Part shown: piece after piece, positions 43,267 through 52,054 of the stretch
How positions within the stretch are numbered: the stretch's first letter is position 1
Layout: the number at the start of each line of letters is the position of its first letter
DNA from: Streptomyces beigongshangae
GTDB taxonomy: Bacteria; Actinomycetota; Actinomycetes; Streptomycetales; Streptomycetaceae
Assembly: GCF_019710745.1 (NCBI RefSeq)
Contig: NZ_JAHKJW010000025.1
Span: forward strand, 56,565-120,564
Direction: 5' to 3'
Length of the DNA stretch: 64,000 bases
Notes under the pieces: model-generated
Seen by the model: the letters and a program-made list of their open reading frames with translations, nothing else
Told to the model about the DNA's origin: nothing
Database searches by the model: none
Translations under genes and position numbers: made by a program

Positions 43267-44889
43267 ATGCCGAGATGGAAGAAGATCCTCTACTCGCTGC
43301 TGGTCGTGGTGGTGCTCGTCGCGGGCGTCGCACTCACCACCTCCCTCATCCGCAAGCCCGACACCTGCGCCGACGGCGTCGAGCGGATCGACGGCGAGTG
43401 CGTCGGCGTCAACGGCGAGGGCTACGACTTCGGCACCCCGGAGATCGCCGACGTGGCCCGGGCCGTCGCCCGGGAGAACCAGAGGATCGAGAAGCAGCCG
43501 CACGTCACGGTGGCGATGATGCTGCCGCTCCAGTCGGACCGCGAGGCCCTGCGCCGCCAGATGCGCAGCGACCTGCAGGGCGCGTACCTGGGGCAGCGCC
43601 AGGCCAACGCGGGCGAGGGCGAACCCCCCAAGATCCGGCTCGTCCTGGCCAACCCCGGGCACAACTACGGCCGCCAGTCGAAGGTCGTGGACACCTTGCT
43701 GCGGATGGCCGCCTCCCCCGAGGACCGGCTGCGCGCGGTCACCGGCTTCAACCTGAGTCTCGCCGACACGGAAGCGGCCGTCCGGCGCCTCACGGAGAAC
43801 AGGATCCCGGTGCTGGCCGCCCGCATCAGCGGGGACAGGATCGCGAACGAGGACCGGGCGGACGGCATGGCCAAGCTGCGCTTCCCGGGGCTCGCCCGCA
43901 TCCTCCCCACCAACAACGACGCGGCCCAGGCCCTGGCGGACTACAACGGCGACCGGGGCCGGCAGAACCTCAAGACGGTCCTCGTCTACGACAAACGCCC
44001 CGACGGCTACAACGAGTCGCTCGCGAAGGCGTTCAGCCGGATCGAGGAGAAGGGGCCGGCCGGGCCCGCCGCGATGTCCTTCGAGTCCCCGTCCATCGAT
44101 GAGGCCGGCTCCACCGGCAACCAGTTCACGCAGACCGCCAACAACATCTGCGACTCCGAGGCCGACACGGTGTACTTCGCCGGCCGCACGCTCCATCTGC
44201 GTATCTTCGCCCTCAAGCTCGCCCAGGTCGGCTGCAAGGACCGCCACTACACCATCATCAGCGGCTCCGACGCGGCCTCTCTGCGCCAGGACATGAGAGA
44301 GAAGGACTGGGAGCGGCTCCGCGGCGACGGCGGCCGGGCGAAGGTGACGGTCCAGTACGCGGCCCCCGCCCACCCCGACGCCTGGACCACGCAACTGACG
44401 GCCTGGACGAAGACGTGGACGGCCACTCACCACGGCGCGCCGAAGGCCCGGGACCTCCCGCAGTACCTCACCGAACCGAAGGCGGCCCTGGACACCCTGC
44501 GCGGCCAGATCGCGCAGACCCGGCGCGAGGGCATCGAACTCGGCTCCGCCCCGAACCTCGACGACTCCCGCACGATGCTCGTCTACGACGGCCTCATCAC
44601 CATCGGCAAGGCCCTCCACCAGGCCCAGAAGGGCGGCCCCGAGACGGCGGTCCCCGCCCGCGAGGACGTGGGCCGCCAGTGGTCCCTCCTCCACTCCCGC
44701 CATCGCGTCCAGGGCACCAGCGGCCTCATCTGCCTCACGACGGGCGGCAACGCCTACGACAAGCCGGCCGCGATCGTGGAACTCGACCCGGGCCGCCAGG
44801 GTGAGGGCAGGCTGAAGTTCGTGGGCCTGGGCTGGCCGACGGGCAGGGAACAGCCGAAGAACTGTGTGATCCCCAGCGACACACCCTGA
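43267..44889 (+). CDS. Membrane-anchored periplasmic-binding-type protein, partner of the NTPase
   Basis: Five hundred and forty residues from ATG 43267, with AAGGAG upstream. An N-terminal membrane anchor spans residues about 6-27 (ILYSLLVVVVLVAGVALTTS). The remainder should be outside the cell. It resembles a type I periplasmic-binding (branched-chain-amino-acid/receptor) fold: HVTVAMMLPLQSDREALRRQ, then KIRLVLANPGHNYGRQSKVV, FNLSLADTEAAVRRLTENRI, FPGLARILPTNNDAAQALAD and NICDSEADTVYFAGRTLHLR. It is not a lipoprotein and no permease genes are near, so it is more likely a receptor than an importer component. Similar stand-alone proteins occur in many Streptomyces genomes without known function. 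Confidence 0.82.
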   Translation: MPRWKKILYSLLVVVVLVAGVALTTSLIRKPDTCADGVERIDGECVGVNGEGYDFGTPEIADVARAVARENQRIEKQPHVTVAMMLPLQSDREALRRQMRSDLQGAYLGQRQANAGEGEPPKIRLVLANPGHNYGRQSKVVDTLLRMAASPEDRLRAVTGFNLSLADTEAAVRRLTENRIPVLAARISGDRIANEDRADGMAKLRFPGLARILPTNNDAAQALADYNGDRGRQNLKTVLVYDKRPDGYNESLAKAFSRIEEKGPAGPAAMSFESPSIDEAGSTGNQFTQTANNICDSEADTVYFAGRTLHLRIFALKLAQVGCKDRHYTIISGSDAASLRQDMREKDWERLRGDGGRAKVTVQYAAPAHPDAWTTQLTAWTKTWTATHHGAPKARDLPQYLTEPKAALDTLRGQIAQTRREGIELGSAPNLDDSRTMLVYDGLITIGKALHQAQKGGPETAVPAREDVGRQWSLLHSRHRVQGTSGLICLTTGGNAYDKPAAIVELDPGRQGEGRLKFVGLGWPTGREQPKNCVIPSDTP

Positions 44890-44989
44890 GGGATGCCGGT
44901 GACGCCCACACCGCCTACGGCCTCGGCGACGACGCGATCGCTGCCCTGCGCGCCCGGGCCGTTCATGCGTGCTTGCGGTGCGACGCACG

Positions 44990-45161
44990 GGTGGCGGAGC
45001 CCGTCGGCGGAATGGTCGAAGCAGCAGCCCCGGCCCCAGCCCGGGTCGTCGGTGACGGACCCGGTGAAGGCGGTTCCGGTGGTGGTCCGGCCGCTGAGGT
45101 CGCCGGACTCGAAGTCGGGGTCCGGCAGGCTGGTTTCGGCCGCGTCGGCGGTCTTCGTCAT
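44990..45161 (-). pseudogene. Remnant of a GH32-type accessory domain
   Basis: On the minus strand: SLPDPDFESGDLSGRTTTGT, then AFTGSVTDDPGWGRGCCFDH. This is clearly related to the last domain of the neighbouring GH32 enzyme (LPNHDFATGDLTGWTVVSGT, TRTDWGWGGPFYQ). The remainder of the domain and any catalytic part are missing. It is probably left from a duplicated or second GH32 gene. Confidence 0.6.
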
Positions 45162-45363
45162 CGGGGGTGCTGCCAGGCCCCGGCATATCGCGGGTGCGGG
45201 CGGCGGACGCACCAGGCTGTGTCTGGTCGCGGCTCTCGACGGTGCACGGATTCGCATGGCGACCTCCGTCGGTTTGGGGTCGGGGTGAGCGGGCGGAGCA
45301 GGACGTCAGCCCTTGGTGCGGCGCGGTCCGGGGCCGACGCGTATGCGGGGCGGGGCCGGAGGC

Positions 45364-48297
45364 TCAGGAGCGCCGGACGGGAACGTTGACGTCGGCGACG
45401 TTGATGTGGCCCCAGCCCCCGTCGGCCCGGTCGACGACCTCGATGTGGATCCGGTCGCCGATGTGGGCGGAAAGGTCGAGGACGACGCGTCGGTACTGCT
45501 CGGTGCCACGGCCGGTGGCCTTGGCCAGTACCTTGCCGTCGTCGGCGCGGACGGCGGCTGCGTAGAGCCGGTCGGGGTCGTTGCCGCCGGACACGAGCAG
45601 GTCGATCACACCGTCTCCGCCGAGGACCACGGTGGTGGAGCGCAGGACGCCGGTGGCGCCGTCGCCGCCTGCGGAGGGGTTGAAGCCCCACAGGTGGTGG
45701 CCGGCCGGGTCGTCCTCGGTCTCCGCCTGGTAAAAGGGGCCGCCCCAGCCCCAGTCGGTGCGGGTGGTGACGTTGGCGTCGCTGAAGGTCGTGCCCGAGA
45801 CGACGGTCCATCCGGTGAGGTCGCCGGTGGCGAAGTCGTGGTTGGGCAGCGCGCCGACGTCCGCCGGGCGCGGCGGGTCGTACGCGGCGGGCACGACCGG
45901 CGTGTCGTAGGCGCCGTTCATCCGCCAGACGTCCAGGGACACGACGCGGGCCGATCCGCCCTCGCTGGTCAGGCGCAGGCCGGTGGCGTCCTCGCGGGTG
46001 GGGTAGACGCGGCTGGTGATGCTGTTGGTGCCGTTGACGTACGCCTCCAGCATCGAGCGGTCGAGCAGGACCCTGAGCGCGAGGCGCCCGTCGTCGAGGT
46101 CCACGCTGCCGCCGTGGACGCCCTTGCGGACGTCCGGGTCGAGGCTGGAGCGGCCTCGGTCGATCAGGAAGCGGCGCTCGGCCGTGTCGTAGGTCAGCAG
46201 GGTCTCCTCGGCGCCGTCGGCGCAGGCCCGGACCGCCAGAGTGATCGTCCGCGCGCCGCGCGGCTCGATGAGGGCGCTGATGTCCAGCAGGTCGCCGGAG
46301 ACCCCGGCGAGCCGCCGGTTCGCTTCCGCCACCGAGGTCTGCCGGATGCGGGCGAGTCGCCGGCCCCGCAGACCGGCAGCCTCGGCGATCGGTTCGACCC
46401 CGAGGGTGCCGTCCTCGCGCAGGGAGACGGACACGGGCATGCCGGCGTTGTGTGCCCAGCCGGACTGGGCGTGCTGCTGCTCGGTACGGCGGTCCTGGGT
46501 GATGCTGAACACCACCGACCGGCCGTCGGGGGTGACGAAGCCGGACGGGCCGGTGAAGTGCTCACCGAAGTCGAACTCGCGGGGCTTGTCGTGGTCCGGC
46601 ACGAAGCGGTGCTCGCGCTTGTCGAAGGTGCCCGTCCAGTAGTACGTGTGCTTGACAGCGTTCGGGTCGAACCCCTCCCACCACGGACAGATCAGCAGGA
46701 TGTGCTTGCCGGTGCGCCGGCCGCGGGAATCAGGGAGCGGGAGGAGCACCGGCAGCTCCCACACCTCGCCGGGCTCGGGCAGCGTGGTGAGGTCGTTCCG
46801 GTGCAGCGGCCCCCGGTACGTCCAGGGCCCCTCGGGCCTGCGGGCGGTGTGGAGGAGAGCGGTTCCGCCGTGCTTGCGGGTGACCCGCGTACCGTCGTAG
46901 TCGACGATGCCGCTGCCGACGAGCTGGTACCAGACGCCGTCCTCCTGCCAGACGAACGGATCGCGGAAGTTCTCCGCCCACGCCGTTCCCGGGCCGGCCG
47001 GCAGATTCGCCGGGGCTTCGGTGACCGGTTCGGAGCGCATCGTCCAGGTGGGCAGGTCGGTGTCGCCGTCGGCCCGGTAGGTGGACACGGCAAGGCCGGT
47101 GCGTTGGCGGTAGGGCAGGCGGTCGTCGCCGCCGGTGAAGAAGAGGACCGGCCCGCGGTCGCCGTCGACGCAGGCGGATCCCGACCAGATGCCGTCCGGG
47201 CCGGCCGAGTCCGCGGCGGGGGCGAGGGCGATGGGGAGGTCGCGCCAGTGCACCATGTCGGTGCTGACGGCGTGGCCCCAGTGAATCTGGCCCCAGAAGG
47301 GTCCGAGCGGGTCGTGCTGGTAGAAGATGTGGTATTTGCCCTTGAAGTACACGGGCGCGTGCGGCTCGTTCATCCAGTGCCAGGGCGGCAGCATGTGGAA
47401 CTGGGGGCGGTGCCGGTCGCCGTCGAAACGGGTCCGGTGGGGGGCCAGGTCGGGGCGGGGCACGCGGTGGCCGGGCAGCGCGGCGACCTTCTCGACGTGC
47501 TCGCGGCGTGCCGTCGAGTCGTCCAGGGCGCCCGGGCGGATCACGACACTGTCCATGAGTCCCATGTACATGTTGGCGTGGAACTCGCCGTTGAGCAGGG
47601 TCGGGCGGTTGTGCTTCCCGATGAGGAGGGGCTCGCCGGGCGCCGGTCCGGGGGCCTTAGCCGGGGTGGCGGCGGTTCCGATCAGGCGGCCGTCGCGGTA
47701 GAGGCGCAGCTGGTGGGCGGCCGGGTCGTAGGTGGCCGCGATGTGACTCCACCTGCCTTTGGCGGCCGGCTGGTCCGGAGCGCCCCGGACCTCGATCAGG
47801 TCGGTGCCGAAGCCCAGCTGGAAGACGATCTGCCCGAAGCGGCGCAGTCCGAGCAGGAAGCCGGTCCTGGTACCGGGGTCGTGCTGGTTGACCAGGGCCT
47901 GGGGCTTGCCGTCGATGCCGTGCTCGTAGGCGTAGGGGGCGATCCACACGTCGACGGTCATGCCGCCGGCGGGGTCGAGCCCGCCGGGCCCCTCAGCGGT
48001 GACGCAGGTGGAGCAGCCGTCGAAGTACAGGGCTCGGCCGCTCACGCCACGGCGGCGTACCGGGTCGCTGTCGGGCTTGTACCGGGCGTCGTTGAAGACG
48101 TGGTCCACCGGGGTGGCCGATCCGGAGACCGCCTCGCGGGCGACCGCGCCGGACCGTTCGTCGAAGTCCCAGCGGGCAGTGGGCTTCCGAGGGCCGGACC
48201 GACCGCCGGCGGCAGCGGAAGCGGGCGCGAACGGGAGTGGCACGGCGGCGCCGCCGACTGCGGCGGATACGACCCTCAGGGCTGTTCTTCTCCTCAT
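45364..48297 (-). CDS. Secreted multidomain GH32 fructan hydrolase (levanase/inulinase type)
   Basis: Nine hundred and seventy-seven residues from ATG 48297, with AGGAGG upstream. Twin-arginine-like signal peptide (MRRRTALRVVSAAVGGAAVP). Residues about 45-260 form a LamG/concanavalin domain (ALYFDGCSTCVTAEGPGGLD). The GH32 propeller follows (about 300-640): PPWHWMNEPHAPVYFKGKYH, FYQHDPLGPFWGQIHWGHAV, the RDP motif in AENFRDPFVWQEDG and the acid/base region in EVWELPVLLPLPD. Then come the GH32 beta-sandwich (LLDRSMLEAYVNGTN) and a final carbohydrate-binding-like domain. The nucleophile motif, usually WMNDPNG, is WMNEPHA here (Glu311). A LacI-type operator lies in the promoter. Confidence 0.9.
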   Translation of the reverse strand: MRRRTALRVVSAAVGGAAVPLPFAPASAAAGGRSGPRKPTARWDFDERSGAVAREAVSGSATPVDHVFNDARYKPDSDPVRRRGVSGRALYFDGCSTCVTAEGPGGLDPAGGMTVDVWIAPYAYEHGIDGKPQALVNQHDPGTRTGFLLGLRRFGQIVFQLGFGTDLIEVRGAPDQPAAKGRWSHIAATYDPAAHQLRLYRDGRLIGTAATPAKAPGPAPGEPLLIGKHNRPTLLNGEFHANMYMGLMDSVVIRPGALDDSTARREHVEKVAALPGHRVPRPDLAPHRTRFDGDRHRPQFHMLPPWHWMNEPHAPVYFKGKYHIFYQHDPLGPFWGQIHWGHAVSTDMVHWRDLPIALAPAADSAGPDGIWSGSACVDGDRGPVLFFTGGDDRLPYRQRTGLAVSTYRADGDTDLPTWTMRSEPVTEAPANLPAGPGTAWAENFRDPFVWQEDGVWYQLVGSGIVDYDGTRVTRKHGGTALLHTARRPEGPWTYRGPLHRNDLTTLPEPGEVWELPVLLPLPDSRGRRTGKHILLICPWWEGFDPNAVKHTYYWTGTFDKREHRFVPDHDKPREFDFGEHFTGPSGFVTPDGRSVVFSITQDRRTEQQHAQSGWAHNAGMPVSVSLREDGTLGVEPIAEAAGLRGRRLARIRQTSVAEANRRLAGVSGDLLDISALIEPRGARTITLAVRACADGAEETLLTYDTAERRFLIDRGRSSLDPDVRKGVHGGSVDLDDGRLALRVLLDRSMLEAYVNGTNSITSRVYPTREDATGLRLTSEGGSARVVSLDVWRMNGAYDTPVVPAAYDPPRPADVGALPNHDFATGDLTGWTVVSGTTFSDANVTTRTDWGWGGPFYQAETEDDPAGHHLWGFNPSAGGDGATGVLRSTTVVLGGDGVIDLLVSGGNDPDRLYAAAVRADDGKVLAKATGRGTEQYRRVVLDLSAHIGDRIHIEVVDRADGGWGHINVADVNVPVRRS

Positions 48298-48340
48298 GCT
48301 GCCTCCTGGGCTGCGTGACAGACCGCGACCTGACGACCTG

Positions 48341-48355
48341 CCAATTCGATTTAGG
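48341..48355 (-). promoter_or_regulatory. LacI-type operator before the secreted GH32 gene
   Basis: CCAATTCGATTTAGG lies 44-58 bases upstream of the GH32 start and shares CGATTTAG with the site before lacI. On the minus strand, a TTGAAA about 60-65 bases further upstream could be the -35 box, placing the operator near the transcription start. Confidence 0.6.
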
Positions 48356-48490
48356 TGATGGTTCGGCATGGTTCGCGTGCCGTCGCCGCTAAAGCAAGAG
48401 CTAACGCATACGGATTTCAACTTCACGTTGTCCAGAAGGGTGTAAAACCCTGCATAGAGTCGTCGTTACGTAGGCGAGATGTCCGGGGTG

Positions 48491-48496
48491 TTGACA
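48491..48496 (+). promoter_or_regulatory. Candidate -35 box of the lacI-ABC-GH32 operon
   Basis: A consensus TTGACA is placed 71-76 bases before the lacI start and 36 bases before its operator. The -10 region is not obvious (CACTCT at 48514 is a weak candidate). Confidence 0.35.
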
Positions 48497-48531
48497 GCGC
48501 ATGACGAGTGAAGCACTCTCGTCGCATCTTG

Positions 48532-48545
48532 CTAATCCGATTTAG
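48532..48545 (+). promoter_or_regulatory. LacI-type operator before lacI
   Basis: CTAATCCGATTTAG is an imperfect palindrome centred on CG, typical of LacI-family sites. It lies 22 bases before the lacI start codon and matches the operator of the divergent GH32 gene in its right half, so LacI probably represses both transcripts. Confidence 0.65.
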
Positions 48546-48566
48546 CCGAGCGGAGCTGATCCACCG

Positions 48567-49601
48567 ATGTCCGAACGCCGCGTGACCATGGCCGACGTCG
48601 CCCGCGAGGCGGGCGTGTCGCCGACGACGGCGTCGTTCGCCCTGTCCGGCCGCACCGACATGCGCATCTCCGACGCCTCCCGGGAGCGGGTCCTGGAAGC
48701 GGCCAGGCGACTGGGCTACCGCCCGAACGTCACCGCGCGCAGCCTCCGCACGAAGTCCACGCAGACCATCGGACTCGTCTCGGACCGGATCACTACCACG
48801 CCGTTCGCCGGCGACGTGATCCGCGGCGCCATGGAGGCCGCCCGCGAGCATGACCACCTGCTGTTCATCACGGAGGCCGGCGGCGACCGTGCCGCCGAGT
48901 CGTCCCTGGTCCACGCGCTGCTGGATCGCCAGGTCGACGCGGTGATCTACGCGACCATGTTCACCCGGTACGTCACTCCGCCCAAGGAGCTGTTCGGGCG
49001 CCGCGTGGTGCTGCTGAACTGCCTGGCCCCGGGTTTCGACGCCCCGTCCGTCGTCCCGGACGAGTTGGAGGCCGGCCGGGGCGCGGCCCGCGCCCTGCTC
49101 GCGGCCGGTCACACCGAGGGCATCTGGGCGATCGGCGGCCACCAGGCGGTCCCGGCCACGCCCGAGGGGATCATCGCCGGCAACGAGCGCATGCGCGGCC
49201 TGGAGGAAGTGCTGCGCGAGGGCGGCGCACATCTGCACGGCGTCATCGAGTGCGACTGGGACACGCTGGACGGCTACCGGGAGGTGTCCGCCCTGCTGGC
49301 GGCGGGGATCCGTCCCCGGGCGCTGGTGTGCCTGGCCGACAGGGTGTCGTTCGGCGCCTACCAGGCGCTCGGTGAGGCGGGGCTGTCGGTGCCGGGCGAC
49401 GTGTCGGTGATCTCGTTCGACGACCAGGACATCGCATCCGTGCTGCGGCCGGCGCTCACCACGCTGAAACTGCCGCACCACCGGCTCGGACGCCTCGCCG
49501 TGGAGCTGATCCTCCGCGGCGGGCCGCTCGAAGCGGCCGTACACCGCGTACCCATGCCGCTGATGGAGCGTGCCTCCCTGGGCGCACCCGCCGGGGCGTG
49601 A
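48567..49601 (+). CDS. LacI-family repressor of the fructan locus
   Basis: Three hundred and forty-four residues. The helix-turn-helix is at the N-terminus (TMADVAREAGVSPTTASFAL, then the minor-groove hinge NVTARSLRTKSTQTIGLV). A full periplasmic-binding-type sugar domain follows (FAGDVIRGAMEAAREHDHLL, VDAVIYATMFTRYV, VPGDVSVISFDDQDIASVLR). It sits between the divergent secreted GH32 and the ABC/GH32 genes and has operators on both sides of the divergent promoter. It most likely senses a fructose-containing oligosaccharide. Confidence 0.92.
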   Translation: MSERRVTMADVAREAGVSPTTASFALSGRTDMRISDASRERVLEAARRLGYRPNVTARSLRTKSTQTIGLVSDRITTTPFAGDVIRGAMEAAREHDHLLFITEAGGDRAAESSLVHALLDRQVDAVIYATMFTRYVTPPKELFGRRVVLLNCLAPGFDAPSVVPDELEAGRGAARALLAAGHTEGIWAIGGHQAVPATPEGIIAGNERMRGLEEVLREGGAHLHGVIECDWDTLDGYREVSALLAAGIRPRALVCLADRVSFGAYQALGEAGLSVPGDVSVISFDDQDIASVLRPALTTLKLPHHRLGRLAVELILRGGPLEAAVHRVPMPLMERASLGAPAGA

Positions 49602-49620
49602 CACCGGCACCCGAAGACAG

Positions 49621-49667
49621 CCGTCCCGCCCCCCGCTGCGATGACCCTGCAGCGGGGGGCGGGACGG
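49621..49667 (+). terminator. Very strong hairpin after lacI
   Basis: CCGTCCCGCCCCCCGCTGC (49621-49639) pairs perfectly over 19 bases with GCAGCGGGGGGCGGGACGG (49649-49667). It lies 20 bases after the lacI stop and before the ABC genes, so it may end or attenuate the lacI transcript. Confidence 0.8.
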
Positions 49668-49704
49668 CCACCGAGAACAGCGACCGAGGCAACCGGTCGC
49701 CAAG

Positions 49705-49726
49705 GGCAGGTCCTGCAAGACCTGCC
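49705..49726 (+). promoter_or_regulatory. Hairpin just upstream of the ABC binding-protein gene
   Basis: GGCAGGTC-ctgcaa-GACCTGCC is a perfect eight-base inverted repeat. It ends ten bases before the GGAGG ribosome-binding site of the ABC binding-protein gene. It could be an operator or a 5' mRNA structure that protects the abundant binding-protein message. Confidence 0.45.
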
Positions 49727-49747
49727 TCCGTGAGATGGAGGAACCCC

Positions 49748-51052
49748 GTGGTGTTCAGAAGAAGGCGCCTCGCGCTTGCGAGTGTAGCCGCCGCGGCGGC
49801 GACCGCGCTCGTCGCCGGGTGCGCGTCCGGCCCTGGCGGGAGCTCGTCCGGCGCCGGCGGCGACACGCTGACCCTGTGGACGCACAACGCCGGCAACTCG
49901 GCCGAGCTCGATGTCGTCAAGAAGATCATCAAGGACTTCAACGACTCCCAGGACAAGTACACGGTCGAGCTCCAGTCGTTCCCGCAGACCGACTACAACA
50001 ACTCCGTCGTGGCCGCCGCCTCGGCCCGCAAGCTGCCCTGCCTGCTCGATGTGGACGGCCCCAACGTGGCGAACTGGGCCTGGGGCGGCTATCTGGCCCC
50101 CATTGACGTCTCCGGCAGCGAGGTGCCGGTGAAGGACCAGCTGGCGAGCACGGTCGGCACGTACAAGGACCAGCTGTACTCCTTCGGTTTCTACGACGTC
50201 TCCCTGGCCCTGTTCGCCCGTGGGTCCGTTCTGAACGAGCACGGCATCCGCATCCCCACCCCGGGCAAGCCATGGACCAAAGGCGAGTTCGACGCCGCGC
50301 TGGCCGAGTTGAGGAAGAGCGGCAAGTTCGCCTACCCGCTGGAGATGGGCACCGGCGGCAGTGGCGAGTGGTGGCCGTACGCCTACTCCCCTCAGCTGCA
50401 GAGCTTCGGCGGGGATCTGATCGACCGCAACGGCCACAAGTCCGCCTCGGGCACGCTCGACGGCAAGGAGTCCGTGGAGTGGGGCAACTGGTTCCGCTCG
50501 CTGGTGACCAAGGGGTACATGGCGAAGAAGTCCGGAGCCGACCCGAACAAGGACTTCCTGGCCGGCAAGAGCGCCATCCAGTGGGACGGCAGCTGGAACG
50601 CGGCCAAGAACGCCCAGAAGCTCGGCGACGACCTGGTGATCCTCCCGCCGGTCGACTTCGGCGAGGGGCCCAAGATCGGCGGCGCCTCCTGGCAGTGGGC
50701 GATGAGCTCCACCTGCTCCGACAAGGACGGCGCGCAGGAGTGGCTGAGGTTCTCCCGCCGGACCAAGTACTTCGTCGACTACGCCGAGGCCACCAGCACC
50801 ATCCCCGCCACGGACGCCGCCGCGCGGCAGATCGCGGACTACCGGCCGGGCGGCAAGTTCGAGGTGCTCGTCCAGTTCGCGCGCGAGTACGCCACGGTGC
50901 GTCCGGTCACTCCGGCCTACCCGTACATCTCCACCGAGTTCCAGAAGGCGGCCCAGGACATCCTGGCCGGTGCCGACCCCGAGAGCGCTCTCGGTCAGGC
51001 CGCGAAGAACATCGACAACAACCTGAAGACGAACAACAACTACGCAGGCTGA
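49748..51052 (+). CDS. ABC sugar transporter, substrate-binding lipoprotein
   Basis: Four hundred and thirty-four residues from GTG 49748, with GGAGG at 49736-49740. Lipoprotein signal with lipobox LVAGC (RLALASVAAAAATALVAGCA). Family 1 extracellular solute-binding fold: DTLTLWTHNAGNSAELDVVK, FAYPLEMGTGGSGEWWPYAY, DFLAGKSAIQWDGSWNAAKN and ASWQWAMSSTC. It should capture fructo-oligosaccharides or short fructans released outside and deliver them to the two permeases encoded next. No ATPase gene is present, so a shared MsiK-type ATPase encoded elsewhere is expected. Confidence 0.92.
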   Translation: MVFRRRRLALASVAAAAATALVAGCASGPGGSSSGAGGDTLTLWTHNAGNSAELDVVKKIIKDFNDSQDKYTVELQSFPQTDYNNSVVAAASARKLPCLLDVDGPNVANWAWGGYLAPIDVSGSEVPVKDQLASTVGTYKDQLYSFGFYDVSLALFARGSVLNEHGIRIPTPGKPWTKGEFDAALAELRKSGKFAYPLEMGTGGSGEWWPYAYSPQLQSFGGDLIDRNGHKSASGTLDGKESVEWGNWFRSLVTKGYMAKKSGADPNKDFLAGKSAIQWDGSWNAAKNAQKLGDDLVILPPVDFGEGPKIGGASWQWAMSSTCSDKDGAQEWLRFSRRTKYFVDYAEATSTIPATDAAARQIADYRPGGKFEVLVQFAREYATVRPVTPAYPYISTEFQKAAQDILAGADPESALGQAAKNIDNNLKTNNNYAG

Positions 51053-51117
51053 CATGCCCCGGTCCGGTTCGGTCCCCGCCCGTGCCGCCCGAACCGGACC
51101 GGCTCCCTGGAGATACC

Positions 51118-52053
51118 GTGACCACCAAGATCGCAGCCCTCGAGCGGCTGTGTCCGGTCCGGCGAACCCGAACGACCAACGCCCGTCGCCGTCAGAGCCT
51201 CACCGCCCTCGGCATGGCCACCCCGGCCGTCGTGCTGCTGATCGTCTTTCTCGTCGTACCGGTCGTCCTCGCCTTCGCCCTGGCCTTCACCGACGCGAGG
51301 CTCATCTCGCCCACCCCGGCCCGCTTCGTGGGCCTTCGCAACTTCACCCAGCTCTTCGAAGACCCCGTCTTCTACAAGTCCCTGCGCAACACGGCGTACT
51401 TCGCCGCCGTCGTCGTCCCGCTCCAGGCCGGACTCGCCCTGGCCCTGGCCCTGCTGGTCAACGCGAAGGTGCGGGGCGTCAACTTCTTCCGCACCGTCTA
51501 CTTCCTGCCGGTCGTCACCTCGATGGTCGTGGTGTCCCTCCTGTGGACCTTCCTCTACCGCAAGGACGGCCTGGTCAACCACGTCATCTCGACGCTCACC
51601 CTCGGCCACGTCCAGGGCCCGGACTGGCTGGGCGACCCGGCCACCGCGATGCCCGCCATCATCCTGATGTCGGTGTGGCAGGGCGTCGGCTTCCACATGG
51701 TCATCTGGCTGGCCGGCCTGCAGACCATCCCCGTCGAGCTGTACGAGGCCGCCGAACTCGACGGCGCCACCACCTGGCACCGTTTCCGCCACGTCACCTG
51801 GCCGGGGCTGCGTGCCACCCGTACCTTCGTGCTCGTCACCATCACGATCGCGGCGTTCAGCCTCTTCACCCAGATCAGGGTGATGACACAAGGCGGCCCG
51901 CTCGACTCCACCACCACCGTCGTCTACCAGGCGGTGCGCACCGGCTACGACCAGCAGCAGACCGCCTACGCGGCAACCGTCTCGCTGGTCTTCTTCGTAC
52001 TCGTCCTGACCGTGTCGCTCGTCCAGCGCTTCCTGACCCGGGAGAAGGACTGA
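51118..52053 (+). CDS. ABC sugar transporter, permease 1 (MalF-like)
   Basis: Three hundred and eleven residues from GTG 51118, with GGAG five bases upstream. Six membrane helices (TPAVVLLIVFLVVPVVLAFA first) and the coupling EAA motif EAAELDGATTWHRFRHVTWP. Together with permease 2 it forms the membrane channel of a CUT1-type importer. Position and spacing indicate one operon with the binding protein upstream and permease 2 one base downstream. Confidence 0.93.
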   Translation: MTTKIAALERLCPVRRTRTTNARRRQSLTALGMATPAVVLLIVFLVVPVVLAFALAFTDARLISPTPARFVGLRNFTQLFEDPVFYKSLRNTAYFAAVVVPLQAGLALALALLVNAKVRGVNFFRTVYFLPVVTSMVVVSLLWTFLYRKDGLVNHVISTLTLGHVQGPDWLGDPATAMPAIILMSVWQGVGFHMVIWLAGLQTIPVELYEAAELDGATTWHRFRHVTWPGLRATRTFVLVTITIAAFSLFTQIRVMTQGGPLDSTTTVVYQAVRTGYDQQQTAYAATVSLVFFVLVLTVSLVQRFLTREKD

Positions 52054-52054
52054 C

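Noticed and set aside
43267..44889. The binding-type protein as part of an ABC importer
   Set aside because: It has a membrane anchor and no lipobox, and no permease or ATPase genes adjoin; the actual importer genes at 49.7-52.9 kb are a separate system.
42772..45186. An 804-residue minus-strand frame over the binding protein
   Set aside because: It is antisense to a gene with clear anchor and fold. Only its far upstream part, on a separate frame, shows the GH32-like domain remnant.
45313..48318. A 1001-residue plus-strand protein opposite the secreted GH32 gene
   Set aside because: It is a Gly/Val/Arg-rich shadow of the GH32 gene without a start signal; the minus strand holds all catalytic motifs.
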